Numbered from the stretch's first letter, positions 34,979-44,805 are shown. The stretch is DNA of 64,000 nucleotides from Streptomyces hirsutus (GCF_001418415.1 NZ_LIQT01000072.1:1-64000); one strand, 5' to 3'. Program-made: numbers and translations. Notes: generated by a model from the sequence alone, not told the origin.

Positions 34979-37656
34979 GAGACGACCACGCGGACCGCCG
35001 TGACCTTGTACTCGGGGCAGGACGTCACGGTGTCGGCGTGGCCGGAGGTGAGACGGTTGACCCCGCTGGCGGGGAAGTGGAAGGAGCAGAAGACCTGGCC
35101 GGGCGCGGTCTGCTCGCCGACGCGGGCGATGAGCCGGGCCCGGCCGTGCCGGCTTTCCACCGTGACCGGCTCGCCGTCGCGCACGGCGTACCGGGCCGCG
35201 TCGCCGGGGTGGAGGTCGAGGAAGTCGACCGGGTCGAGGGCGAGGTTGGCGCCGCGCCGGGTCATGCTGCCGGAGTTGTAGTGCGCCCAACGCCGTCCGG
35301 TGACCAGGACCAGCGGGTAGTCGTCGTCGGGGTGTTCACCCGGCGGGAGATAGGGCGCCGCAGCCAGGTGGGCACGGCCGTCGGCGGTGGCGAACCGATC
35401 CCGGTAGAGCTTCGCCTCGCCTGGCTGGGCAGGGTCCCGGCAGGGCCACGGAACGGCGCCCTCCCGGTCCAGCCGGTCGTGGGACAGACCGGCGAAGACG
35501 GGGGCGACCCGACCGCACTCGGCCAGGGCCGCGGTCGGGGTCGGGCAGTTCAGGTCGGCACCCATGGCCGACGCCACGGCGTGGACGACGTCGAAGTCGC
35601 TGCGGGCTTCTCCAGGCGGGGGAACGGCGGGGCGGACCCGCTGGAACCGGCGGTCGAGGTTGACGAAGGAGCCGTCCTTCTCCAGCCAGGACGCGACCGG
35701 CAGCACCACGTCGGCGCGGCGGGCGGTCTCGGACAGGAACAGTTCGCTGCACACCACAAGCGGGCACGCCTCCAGGGCCGCGGCAACCTCGTTCGCGTCG
35801 GGGTCGGTGGCGCAGACGTCCTCCCCGATGACCCACAGTGCCCGAAGTTCTCCCCCTCGCGCGGCTGCGAACATGTCGGGAATCCGCAGGCCGGGCCGCT
35901 CGGGAACCGGCACGCCCCACACCGCCTCGGCCCGGGCCCGCGCCGCCGGGTCGATCACCTTCCCGTAGCCGGGCAGGAGGTCGGGCAGCGCGCCCATGTC
36001 GGAGGCACCCTGGACGTTGTTCTGGCCACGCAGTGGATTGACCCCGTGCCCTCGGTCGGTGCCCACGGCACCGCGCAGGATCGCCAGGTTGGCCAGGGAC
36101 CGCACTCCGTCCGTGCCGTGCAGGTGCTCGGTCACCCCCAGGCCGTAGACGATCGCGGGACGCCGGGCCCGGCCGTAGAGCCGGGCGGCGGCGATCAGGT
36201 CGGCGGCGGGCACGCCGGTGATGTCCGCGACCCGGTCCGGCGGGTAGCCGGCCAGCAGCTCGATGAGTTCCGGCAGGCCGGTGACCCGCTCCCGCAGGAA
36301 CTCCTCGTCGGTCAGGCCTTCGGCGAGCAGGACGTGGGCGAGTCCGTGGCAGAGCGCGACATTGGTGCCGGGGCGGGGCCGCAGATGCACATCGGCGTGC
36401 ACGGCGAGGCCCACGGCGCGCGGGTCGGCGACCACCAGCCCGGCCCCGCGCAGCACGCGCCTCAGCAGCCGCGCCCCGACCACCGGATGGGCCTCGACGG
36501 GGTTGGCCCCCACCACGAGCAGGCAGTCGGCCCGCTCGACGTCGTCGAAGCTGTCGGTGCCGCCGGACAGGCCGAAGGACGCGGTCAGGCCGGCGGCGGA
36601 CGGGGAGTGGCACAGGCGGGAGCAGTTGTCGACGTTGTTCGTGCCGATGACCACCCGCATGAACTTCTGGACGAGATAGTTCTCCTCGTTGGTGGCGCGG
36701 GCCGAGGAGATCGCCGCCACGGCGTCCGGACCACCGGCGGCGACGGCCGCGCGCAACCCTCGGGCGACATGACCGAGTGCCTCGTCCCAGCCGGCGGGCT
36801 CCAGGCGGCCGTCACGTCGCAGCAGGGGCCGGGTGAGCCGCTCGGATGAGGTGAGGTAGCCGTGGGCGAAACGGCCCTTGACGCAGGCGTGGCCCTGGTT
36901 TACCGGGCCGTCCCTGGCGGGCAGTACGGCCGTGACCTCGCCGTCGGAGGTGACGACGTCCAGGGCGCAGCCGACGCCGCAGTATCCGCACGTCGTTCGG
37001 GTCGCAGCCGGCCGGTGGGCGGAGGTGAGCCCGCGCGCCGGGCCGGGTTCGGTGAGCGCGCCGGTGGGGCAGGTGTCGACGCAGCCGCCGCAGGCCACAC
37101 AGTCCGACTCGGCCCAGGACCCGCCGGTGCCGGGCGCGACCACGGTGTCGGCACCCCGGCCGACCAGGGTCAGGGCGAAGGTGCCCTGCACCTCGGCGCA
37201 CATACGGACGCACCGTCCGCAGGCGATGCACAGGTCCCGGTCCAGGTGGACGTACGGGTGGGAGTCGTCCCCGCCCCGGCCTCCGGCACCCTGCGCCGTA
37301 TCGGGGCCGATGCCCGACGACCGGCAGACCTCGGCCAGTTCACTGGGGTTGCCGTCGGCGAGGGCGCGGGGCGGCAGGGCGGAGGCGATGACCTGCACTG
37401 CCTCCCGGCGCAGCTGCCGGAGATCATCGGTGGCGGTCTCGACGTGGGCACCGGAGGCGGCCGGGGTCACACAAGCCGCCACGATCCGCCCGCCGGCACG
37501 GACGAGGCAGGTACGGCAGGAGCCGGCCGGGCTGAGCCGGTCGTCGGAGCACAGCGCGGGCAGGTCGATCCCGGCCGCCCGCACCGCCGCAAGCAGGGAC
37601 GCTCCCTCGGCCACGGCGACGCTCGTGCCGTCGACCTGGATCTCGATTCCGGTCAT
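34975..37656 (-). CDS. fdhA: Formate dehydrogenase alpha subunit (NAD-linked, molybdenum/tungsten)
   Basis: 893 residues. The N-terminal [2Fe-2S] ferredoxin domain has CSDDRLSPAGSCRTC at 35-49, followed by a NuoG-like His/Cys region and two [4Fe-4S] sites (CIACGRCVRMC; CVACGGCVDTCP). The catalytic domain opens with CGYCGVGCALD near 222 and has NVDNCSRLCHSPS, where Cys at about 348 occupies the selenocysteine position. The molybdopterin-binding C-terminus includes VTGRRWAHYNSGSMTRR. It oxidises formate to CO2, passing electrons through the Fe-S chain to the NuoEF-like partner upstream, with which it shares an ATGA overlap (37653-37656). The layout matches cytosolic FdsA-type enzymes. Confidence 0.92.
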   Translation of the reverse strand: MTGIEIQVDGTSVAVAEGASLLAAVRAAGIDLPALCSDDRLSPAGSCRTCLVRAGGRIVAACVTPAASGAHVETATDDLRQLRREAVQVIASALPPRALADGNPSELAEVCRSSGIGPDTAQGAGGRGGDDSHPYVHLDRDLCIACGRCVRMCAEVQGTFALTLVGRGADTVVAPGTGGSWAESDCVACGGCVDTCPTGALTEPGPARGLTSAHRPAATRTTCGYCGVGCALDVVTSDGEVTAVLPARDGPVNQGHACVKGRFAHGYLTSSERLTRPLLRRDGRLEPAGWDEALGHVARGLRAAVAAGGPDAVAAISSARATNEENYLVQKFMRVVIGTNNVDNCSRLCHSPSAAGLTASFGLSGGTDSFDDVERADCLLVVGANPVEAHPVVGARLLRRVLRGAGLVVADPRAVGLAVHADVHLRPRPGTNVALCHGLAHVLLAEGLTDEEFLRERVTGLPELIELLAGYPPDRVADITGVPAADLIAAARLYGRARRPAIVYGLGVTEHLHGTDGVRSLANLAILRGAVGTDRGHGVNPLRGQNNVQGASDMGALPDLLPGYGKVIDPAARARAEAVWGVPVPERPGLRIPDMFAAARGGELRALWVIGEDVCATDPDANEVAAALEACPLVVCSELFLSETARRADVVLPVASWLEKDGSFVNLDRRFQRVRPAVPPPGEARSDFDVVHAVASAMGADLNCPTPTAALAECGRVAPVFAGLSHDRLDREGAVPWPCRDPAQPGEAKLYRDRFATADGRAHLAAAPYLPPGEHPDDDYPLVLVTGRRWAHYNSGSMTRRGANLALDPVDFLDLHPGDAARYAVRDGEPVTVESRHGRARLIARVGEQTAPGQVFCSFHFPASGVNRLTSGHADTVTSCPEYKVTAVRVVVS

Positions 37657-39338
37657 GGCTCCCATCCCGCCAATCGGTCGCCGTAGACGTGGGCGAGGCT
37701 GTGCACGGTGGGCGGGATACGCCGCCCGAAAGCGCACAGGCTCGCCTCGGTCAGCACATGCGCGAGCCGTTTCCACTCGGCACCGGGCGGAGTGTCGGCC
37801 AAAGCCAGCTCCAGGCCACGGCCCGAGCCCACGCGGCAGGGGGAGCAGGCGCCGCAGCTCTCCGCTGCCGCGAACTCCCACACCTGCCGCAGCATGTCCT
37901 CCGGTGCCACACGCCGGTCGAAGGCGACCAGTCCGGCATGGCCCAGTGCGGCGCCGCGGGCAGCGATGCCGGCGGTGGTGAGCGGTACGTCCAGCGCGTC
38001 GGGGGCGAGGAAACCGCCCAAGGGGCCGCCCACCTGGACAGTGGTCAGCTCGCTGCCGCCCTTCAGGCCGCCTCCCAGCTCGGTGACAATGCGCAGCAGC
38101 GAGGTGCCCAGCTCGACCTCGTACGCTCCCGGCCGGGCGAACCGCTCCGACAGACAGACCAGTTTCGTCCCCGTCTCGTCCGGCGTCCCGCGCCGGGCGT
38201 ACGCGTCGCCGCCCCGGGCCACGATCCACGGAACGGCTGCGAGGGTCTCCACGTTGTTCACCACGGTCGGCGCATCCCACAGTCCGCGCCCGGTCGGGTA
38301 CGGCGGGCGCGGCCGGGCGCAGCCCCGGTCCCCTTCCAGGCGTGCGATCAGCGCGGTCTCCTCCCCGGCGACGTACGATCCGGCGCCCTCCACCACCTCG
38401 ACGTCCAGGGCCGTGTCCGTGCCGTGCGCGGAGGGGCCGAAGTGCCCGTCGGCGTAGGCACGCTCCACTGCTTCACGTATGTGTGCCAGTGCCTGCGGAT
38501 ACTCCGAGCGCACCAGCACCACGCCCCGGCGGGCGCCGCAGGCGAAGCAGGCCAGCGCCAGGCCCTCCAGCACCCGCTCCGGATCGGTCTCCATCAGCAG
38601 CCGGTCGGCGTACGATCCCGGGTCCCCCTCGTCTCCGTTGGCCACCACCACGGTGCCGGGCACCCGGCCGGCCGCCTCCCACTTCGCCGCCACCCGGAAG
38701 CCCGCTCCTCCACGTCCCCGCAGCCCGGAGGCAGCCACCTCCCCGTGGACCTGGTCAGCACTGCCGGCCGTCACGATTCCCGGCCACACCTGCCACGCCG
38801 GCTCACCGGCGACCACCCCTGCCAGCAGCACAGGGTCACCGGTGTCGTCGGCCACCGGCATCCGCGGAGCCGACGGTGGCTCGCGCCCTGCCAACTGGGC
38901 GGCGAGCGCAGGGCCCGTGCAGGGCGTGTCGCCGTCGAGCGCGGCGGGGCCGGCGTAGCAGTACCCAAGACAGCGGACGGCCTGCAGCGACGTCTCTCCG
39001 CCCGGCGAGACGGTGCCCACCGTGACGCCCAGTTCCTCTTCTATCTGGGTGAGTTGCCGTCCCGCCTGCGCCGCGAAGCAGGCCGTCGCCGTGCAGACCC
39101 GGACGTGACGGCTCCCGTGCGGGGCGACGAGGTCCGCGTAGTGGGCGGCCGGTCCGAGTGCGGCGGCGGCAGGCAGGCCGAGGCCGGCGGCGACCGCCGG
39201 AGCCCAGCTGGCGGGGCCGTCCCCCGTGCCCGCTCTGGTGCGGGTCAGGCTTTCCATCAGCCGCTCACCGGCTCTTCCGCGCCGCTCGGAGAGGGCGCGG
39301 AAGGCGTCGTAACGGCCAGCAGGACGAATGGAAGGCAT
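37653..39338 (-). CDS. Formate dehydrogenase NAD-reducing subunit (fused NuoE-NuoF)
   Basis: About 561 residues. The N-terminal NuoE-like [2Fe-2S] thioredoxin fold has CTATACFAAQAG and CLGYCYAGPA; the NuoF domain follows with the NADH site SGLRGRGGAGFRVAAKWEA, the FMN site ANGDEGDPGSYADRLLMETD, EETALIARLEGDRG and the [4Fe-4S] cluster ESCGACSPCRVG. The fusion of the FdsG and FdsB functions passes electrons from formate to NAD+. The start is uncertain: ATG 39338 was chosen, and ATG 39257 (MESLTRTRAG) or 39371 are possible; a comparatively AT-rich stretch at 39331-39390 probably holds the operon promoter. It is the first gene of a five-gene overlapping operon down to 30892. Confidence 0.9.
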   Translation of the reverse strand: MPSIRPAGRYDAFRALSERRGRAGERLMESLTRTRAGTGDGPASWAPAVAAGLGLPAAAALGPAAHYADLVAPHGSRHVRVCTATACFAAQAGRQLTQIEEELGVTVGTVSPGGETSLQAVRCLGYCYAGPAALDGDTPCTGPALAAQLAGREPPSAPRMPVADDTGDPVLLAGVVAGEPAWQVWPGIVTAGSADQVHGEVAASGLRGRGGAGFRVAAKWEAAGRVPGTVVVANGDEGDPGSYADRLLMETDPERVLEGLALACFACGARRGVVLVRSEYPQALAHIREAVERAYADGHFGPSAHGTDTALDVEVVEGAGSYVAGEETALIARLEGDRGCARPRPPYPTGRGLWDAPTVVNNVETLAAVPWIVARGGDAYARRGTPDETGTKLVCLSERFARPGAYEVELGTSLLRIVTELGGGLKGGSELTTVQVGGPLGGFLAPDALDVPLTTAGIAARGAALGHAGLVAFDRRVAPEDMLRQVWEFAAAESCGACSPCRVGSGRGLELALADTPPGAEWKRLAHVLTEASLCAFGRRIPPTVHSLAHVYGDRLAGWEP

Positions 39339-39489
39339 ATTTTCATGGTGGCGGTAGACACATTGCCCCACAATTCAGACTTTTAGAGCGCATGGTCGAA
39401 CCGGCCGGCGGCGACACCCGCATCGCTCCGGCCGCGGTGTCCGCAGTCAAGGGTTGCCCGGTCACCTTCCTCGGGTCCGCGAGCGGGAG

Positions 39490-39775
39490 CACCGGGCGCC
39501 GTGCAGCAGCGCATTGTGCGGAAGGTGCGGCCGACGGAACGATCTGTGTTCCGATCCGTCCCGAACGGGCACTTGTGTCACGGGTTCGGCCATGGGTACC
39601 CACCGGGACCTGCGCGAGGTGCTCGCGCTGCACGCCGCCGGACGTACCAGGTCATCGTGCGGACCTCTGCAGCCGCCGACGAGTTCATCGCCGAAGTCCT
39701 GGACGGGCGGTAGTCCTGGACGGGCGGTTCAGGACACGCATCGTCCTCGAGATGCAATTCGACCGCAGCCGGAAG
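39490..39775 (+). pseudogene. Zinc alcohol dehydrogenase, C-terminal fragment with frameshifts
   Basis: Plus-strand pieces in different frames: AADGTICVPIRPERA, then MGTHRDLREVLALHAAGRTR, then VIVRTSAAADEFIAEVLDGR and finally GRFRTRIVLEMQFD. Together these match the last quarter of an AdhP-like alcohol dehydrogenase (final Rossmann strands and dimer helix). The front three quarters are missing. It lies between the divergent formate dehydrogenase and PPDK genes. Confidence 0.55.
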
Positions 39776-39788
39776 GAAGAGCACCGCC

Positions 39789-41135
39789 ATGGTCCACTAC
39801 GTGTACGCGTTCACCGAGGGCGGCCGGGACATGGCCGGCCTGCTCGGCGGCAAGGGCGCCAATTTGGCCGAGATGACCAGCTTGGGCCTGCCGGTGCCGC
39901 CCGGCTTCACGGTGACCACTGAAGCTTGCCGCTCATTCCTCACCACGGGCAGCGAGCCGGCCGGCCTCGCCCGCGAGATCTCCGATCATCTGGCCATGCT
40001 GGAGCAGGTCGCCGGGCGGCGGCTGGGACAGCCGGACGACCCGCTGCTGCTGTCGGTCCGTTCCGGGGCCCGCTTCTCCATGCCCGGCATGATGGAGACG
40101 ATTCTCGACATCGGTCTCAACGACGACTCCGTCCTGGGCCTCGCGAAGTCCTCCGGGAACGAGCGCTTCGCCTGGGACTCCTACCGCCGCCTCGTGCAGA
40201 TGTTCGGCAGTACCGTCATGGGTGTCGACAGCGCCCTGTTCGAGAGCACCATGGCCCGGCTCAAGCAGGCGCGCGGCGCGGTCGACGACCTGGGGCTGGA
40301 CGCGGCCGATCTGGCCGGGCTCGTCGAGGCGTACAAGGAGCTGATCCGCCGGGAGACGGGCGAGTCCTTTCCGCGGTCCCCGGCCGAACAGTTGCGGCGG
40401 GCGGTCCTGGCCGTCTTCCGGTCGTGGAACGTCGAGCGGGCCCGCGTGTACCGCCGTCGTGAGCACATCCCCGATGGCCTCGGCACCGCGGTCAACGTGC
40501 AGACCATGGTCTTCGGCAACCTTGGTCCCGACTCCGGCAGCGGCGTCGCCTTCACCCGCGACCCGGCCACCGGCCGCTCCGGCCTGTACGGCGACTACCT
40601 GCCCAACGCGCAGGGCGAGGACGTCGTCGCGGGCATCCGCAACACCGTGCCGCTGGACGAACTCGGCCGGCTGGACCCCGACGCGTTCACCCGGTTGCGC
40701 GACCACATGGCCACGTTGGAGGCCCACTACCGCGACCTGTGCGACATCGAGTTCACCATCGAGCGCGGCCGGCTGTGGATGCTGCAGACCCGGGTCGGCA
40801 AACGTACGGCGGAGGCCGCGTTCACCATCGCCGCCGAGCTGGCCGACGATCGGCTCATCACCCCGGACGAAGGCCTGGCGCGGGTCAGCGGCGACGAACT
40901 GGCCCGGCTGATGTTCCCCCGGTTCGACACCTCCGCCGTCGCCGAGGGCCGCGCCGCACGGCCCGGCCTGAAGATCGGCGTCTGCGGTGAACACGGTGGC
41001 GACCCGGAGTCGGTGCACTTCTTCCACGCCGCCGGTCTCGACTACGTCTCCTGCTCCCCGTTTCGCGTTCCGGTCGCCCGCCTGGAGGCAGGGCGGGCCG
41101 CGCTCTCCGGGACCGAGGTCAGCGACAGCAGGTGA
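39789..41135 (+). pseudogene. ppdK: Pyruvate phosphate dikinase with a large in-frame internal deletion
   Basis: 448 codons against about 880-900 for the family. Residues 1-382 are the normal N-terminal ATP-grasp part (LLGGKGANLAEMTSLGLPVP, RSGARFSMPGMMETILDIGL, WDSYRRLVQMFGSTVMGV, GVAFTRDPATG). At about residue 380-386 the sequence passes directly to the extreme C-terminus of the family (RPGLKIGVCGEHGGDPESVH, LDYVSCSPFRVPVARLEAGR). The swivelling phosphohistidine domain (GGxTSHAA motif) and nearly all of the PEP-binding barrel are gone, yet the frame is kept. The product cannot catalyse ATP + Pi + pyruvate to PEP. Ribosome site GGAAGGA upstream is intact. It could be translated as a stable fragment. 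Confidence 0.85.
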
Positions 41136-41179
41136 CCGGCGGCCGTCCGGCCCGGACATCCGGGCTTACGGACCATCGT

Positions 41180-41413
41180 CAACGCGCCTTCCCCGCAGGG
41201 CTCGACGGCGGCGTCCACAACGGCCTGCTGCCGTCACCGACACTGGGCTGCGGCTCGTCGGGCAGCACGTTCGTGCCCAACGACGTCTCCGTCGGCCGAC
41301 TACGCATGCACGCCCGGTGTGGCGACCGTCGACCCGCTGCCGACCACCAAGACGACCCGGCGTCGGCGGCCGACGGCGGCTTCGACGCCCTGACCCACGT
41401 CGTCGAGGCGTAG
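41180..41413 (+). pseudogene. AdhE-like aldehyde/alcohol dehydrogenase scraps
   Basis: Short plus-strand pieces are recognisable: LDGGVHNGLLPSPTLGCGSS is the aldehyde dehydrogenase-to-linker part of bifunctional AdhE, and VATVDPLPTTK followed in a shifted frame by ADGGFDALTHVVEA is the start of the iron alcohol dehydrogenase domain. Most of the roughly 870-residue gene is missing. The following 41414-41856 shows nothing recognisable except a TGAACC-AAT-GGTCCC sequence near 41810. Confidence 0.5.
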
Positions 41414-41856
41414 CAGGGGCGGGAGGCGGAATCCGCGGCGCCGGTGGGGGAGTCGCGAACTGCCGTGATGCTCATCCCTTCCAGAGGGCGACGCAGGACG
41501 TGGACGACTCTCCTCGCCTCTTCGACGTCTCGCGTCACGGACATCCGCCATAGGGGCCGCAAGGCCTGGACAGCGGGCCGAACGCCCCCTGGGCGAAGCC
41601 CTGTTGGTAGGCCGTGAGCCGTCCGCTCCTGCCAGGCTCACCCGGTCGGGACGCGTGGGACGTACTCGGAGTCGACTCGACGCCCTGTCAGACCCATCGG
41701 CATGCGGCGGGTGTCCGCAAGCCCTCCCGAGGGTTCCGAGAAAAGGACGACACCCCGGCGCCACCGGTGATGGCCGCCGCTCGCTCGTCGAGACGTTCCA
41801 GCACGGCCTCCTGAACCAATGGTCCCTACGAAGAATCGCCAGGGACGACAGGCCGG

Positions 41857-42276
41857 TCAGGATGTCGCGCAGACCGCCTCGACGAAGCGACCCACCTGGT
41901 CCTCGGGCAGGTGACGTGCGAGGTCCGCCTCGCTGATCATGCCGACGAGGCGATGGTTGTCGGTCACCGGCAGCCGACGGATCCTGTGCTCCTCCATGGT
42001 GTGCAGGACCTGGCCGGCATCGGCCTTGGCATCGATCGTGACCGGCTTGCCCTGCTCCAACTGGCCGGCACTCATGGTCCGGGGGTCCTTGCCCCTGGCG
42101 AGACACTTCACCACGATGTCGCGGTCCGTGATGATCCCGTGGAGCCGGTCGTCCGGTCCGCAGATCGGCAGGGCTCCGACGTCCAGTTCCTTCATCCTGC
42201 GTGCCGCGTCCTGAAGCGTTTCGTTCTCCTGTACGCAGGTGGCACCGGCGTGCATGATCTCCTGGGCAGTCGTCAT
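41857..42276 (-). CDS. CBS-domain pair protein
   Basis: 139 residues consisting only of two CBS motifs: residues 5-58 (LQDAARRMKELDVGALPICG, LHGIITDRDIVVKCLARG) and 75-130 (MEEHRIRRLPVTDNHRLVGM). This matches the small stand-alone CBS proteins that are prominent in DosR regulons (hypoxic response protein 1-like). It probably senses adenine nucleotides. The ATG at 42276 (MTTAQEIM) fits the family length; the frame is open further upstream to 42531. Confidence 0.9.
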   Translation of the reverse strand: MTTAQEIMHAGATCVQENETLQDAARRMKELDVGALPICGPDDRLHGIITDRDIVVKCLARGKDPRTMSAGQLEQGKPVTIDAKADAGQVLHTMEEHRIRRLPVTDNHRLVGMISEADLARHLPEDQVGRFVEAVCATS

Positions 42277-42409
42277 GGTCGTGTCCTTCCGGCGTCGCTG
42301 CCGGAGCGGGAGGAGGTCGTGGAGTCCGACCCGCTCCGGCCGGTCTCGTCCTTCAGACCAGTGTCGGCTGCTCTCCGCCCTTGCGCATGCCGGGGGAGAG
42401 GCGGTCGCG

Positions 42410-43662
42410 TCACCGCGTGGCGATGTGTTCGACGACGTCTCGGGTCGCCGATGGGCCCCCGCGCGGCGGGCGTTCCGGTCCGAACCCTGTCTGGAGCCGC
42501 ATGACGACAGGGCCGAGGCCGGACAGCGCACAGGCGATCACCAGGTCGGTGGGAGACAGAGGCTCCGTACCCAGCAGGTCCTGGAGGGGCGGCAGGTAGA
42601 CGCCGGCTGCCTGCAGGCTCAGTGCCGTCCCCACCGCGATCAGCAGGAACGGGTTGGTCAGGCTGCCGGGACGCGCCCGGGACCCGAGTGCCACGCCGAG
42701 CTGGGTCGCCCCGAGCACCAGGAAAATCATGGACTGCCAGGGGCGTCCGGTCTCCCGGGCCCAGATGCCGGCCGCGAGAGTCACGGTGGCGATGAAGGCG
42801 CCCATGAACAGGCTCCGCGGCCACAGACCCGCCCCCAGCGCACTCTCCGCGGGAGGCCGGGGCGGGTGGCGCATCGTGGCCGGGGCGACGGGTTCCGCGC
42901 CGAGAGCGACGCCGGGCAGGCCATGTGTGAGCAGGTTGATCCACAGGATCTGTGCGGGCAGGAGCGGTAGCGGCATTCCCAGGAAGGGGCCGAGGAGCAT
43001 GACCAGGATCTCCGCCGTGCCACCGGCGAGGGCGCTGTCGGCCCCGGTGGCGGTCACGTCGACCCGTCCGTGGCCCCGGACGATGACCGTGCCCGCCGAC
43101 ACCGTCCCGCGCGTGCCGTCCCCGTCGGGGGCCTTCTCCACCGGAGCGGACTCACCCGTCAGCGACGACTCGTCCGCCAGCAACGACGCCGCGGCGAGCA
43201 CGTCCGCGTCTGCGGGGACGACGCCCCCTCGGCCACCAGGACCAGGTCGCCCGGAACCACCTCGCTCGCCGCGACGGAGCGTTCCTCACCGTCCCGCACC
43301 ACCCTGGCGGCGGGGGCGTTCATGGCGGACAGGGCCGCTACCGCCTGTTCCGCCCGCACCTCCTGCACGACGCCGACCACGGTGTTCACGGTGAGCACGA
43401 GCAGGATCACGGAGGCGTCGGAGAGATCGCCGGTGGCGATCGTCAGGGCGGCCGCCACGAGCAGGACGAGGACCAGCGGGTCGCGCAGTTGCTGCAGCAC
43501 CCGCCGCCACACCGGGATCCGCGGTTCTGAGGGGATCTCGTCGGGCCCGTGGCGCGTCAGACGCCGTGCCGCCTCGTCCGACGACAGACCTGTAGCGGGA
43601 GTCACATCCGGGCGTCGGCCTGCTTCGGCAGCGGGTTTCCGGCTGCCACCGGGGCGGTTCAC
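42410..43662 (-). pseudogene. P-type cation ATPase missing its catalytic domain
   Basis: The front part reads LSSDEAARRLTRHGPDEIPS, then two membrane helices and VVPGDLVLVAEGA. A frameshift near 43220 leads to AAASLLADESSLTGESAPVE (actuator motif intact), and after VTATGADSALAGGTAEILVM the sequence jumps straight into the C-terminal membrane region (LPAQILWINLLTHGLPGVAL, LTNPFLLIAVGTALSLQAAG). The whole cytoplasmic P and N domain, with the DKTGT phosphorylation site and the TGDG hinge, is deleted, so the pump is inactive. It is distinct from the intact pump at 32201. Confidence 0.85.
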
Positions 43663-43780
43663 CGCCGTCGCTGAGGTGTGTCCGGACGGCTCTGCGTGCT
43701 GGGTGCCATGACCGCTCCCGTCCTGTGACCGGCCGCCCCGAGGGACGGAACCCCCTTCTCAGAGTGCCGCCCCTGCCCGC

Positions 43781-44659
43781 TCAGGGCTGGGCGCCGTCGC
43801 GGCCGTGGTCGGCGGCGTAGGCGGCGAACACGGCCGCCGGCGGGCCGCCCGTACGGAGGAAACGCTGGTCGAGGATGGCGGCGAGGTCCTTCAGCGCGCC
43901 GGCGAGCAGGGCGCCGGCCAGTCGTACCTCCGGCCGTCGGGCCGCCTGCCCGTGTCGGGTGAGCACGGTGGCGTAACCGACCATGGCCGCCAGCGACGAG
44001 TGGTCCTCCCCGTCATGGAAGTAGTACGCCTCGGCGTACTGGGTGAAATCGATGCGGACACGTGCGACTTCGCCGGCCAGGCTGTCCAGCAGCAGCGCCC
44101 CCGCGGTGCAGTCGAGCTGCCGCGTCGTCGGACCCGCTTCGCGCAGCAGAGCCAGCCGGAGGGCCAGAACCCTCCTGCGGGTCAGCGCCGGATAGATCTC
44201 CAGCACCCAGGAGACGGTGGCCGTCAGGAGGACGAAACCGACGAGGGCTTCGAGCGGTGAGACCAGACGGAGCCAGTCCTCGCCGGGTGCGATGTCACCC
44301 AGCCCCAGGGTGGCCACCGTGACCAGAGACAAGTACACGGAGTCGAGCAGAGCCGGCTCCTGCGCCGCCTGGGAACCGGGGGAGAAGGTGAACGCCCCGG
44401 GCATGTGGGGCCAGTAGACGATCGCCCAGCCGAGGACGACGGTGACGGTCCACATGCTCACCACCGTGACCATGGCGAGCGGCCCGACGAGCCCGACCAC
44501 GCGCCCGGGCGCACGGAAACGCCGGGCCAGTCGCCAGAGCGCCGTCATCACGAGGCGGCTCAGCCCTCCGTGGCGTGTGGGGTGCCAGAGTGTGTGGAAC
44601 AGGTCCCGCAGGGTGACCATGACGAGCCCGGCTCCGACCAGCGAGACCAACCACTTCAT
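43781..44659 (-). CDS. Ion channel protein with K+ channel-like pore
   Basis: 292 residues. The N-terminus is a membrane helix (MKWLVSLVGAGLVMVTLRDL). Two more helices flank a pore loop with VTVATLGLGDIAP at residues 114-126; the selectivity filter reads TLGLGD rather than the canonical TxGYGD. The roughly 130-residue C-terminal soluble part is helical (DCTAGALLLDSLAGEVARVR, SLAAMVGYATVLTRHG) and lacks an RCK domain, which fits a role for separate TrkA-type regulators (30892-32204) but does not prove it. Ribosome site GGAGAC precedes the ATG. Confidence 0.82.
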   Translation of the reverse strand: MKWLVSLVGAGLVMVTLRDLFHTLWHPTRHGGLSRLVMTALWRLARRFRAPGRVVGLVGPLAMVTVVSMWTVTVVLGWAIVYWPHMPGAFTFSPGSQAAQEPALLDSVYLSLVTVATLGLGDIAPGEDWLRLVSPLEALVGFVLLTATVSWVLEIYPALTRRRVLALRLALLREAGPTTRQLDCTAGALLLDSLAGEVARVRIDFTQYAEAYYFHDGEDHSSLAAMVGYATVLTRHGQAARRPEVRLAGALLAGALKDLAAILDQRFLRTGGPPAAVFAAYAADHGRDGAQP

Positions 44660-44805
44660 CCGCGTCTCCCCACGGTCCTGTCGAATGGACGGAAACCCAC
44701 CACGGGAGCCCGGGGCAGGTGAGGGTGCGCCGGACACGCCGGTCGGGTGCCACCGGCCGGTGACCGGCGCAGGAGGCGTGAACGCGGGCCGTGAACAGCC
44801 CGGGG

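Noticed and set aside
41808-41822. TGAACC-AAT-GGTCCC, a partial match to the GGGACC-N3-GGTCCC palindrome
   Set aside because: Two mismatches in one half and its position downstream of the nearest gene's stop make a regulatory role unlikely.
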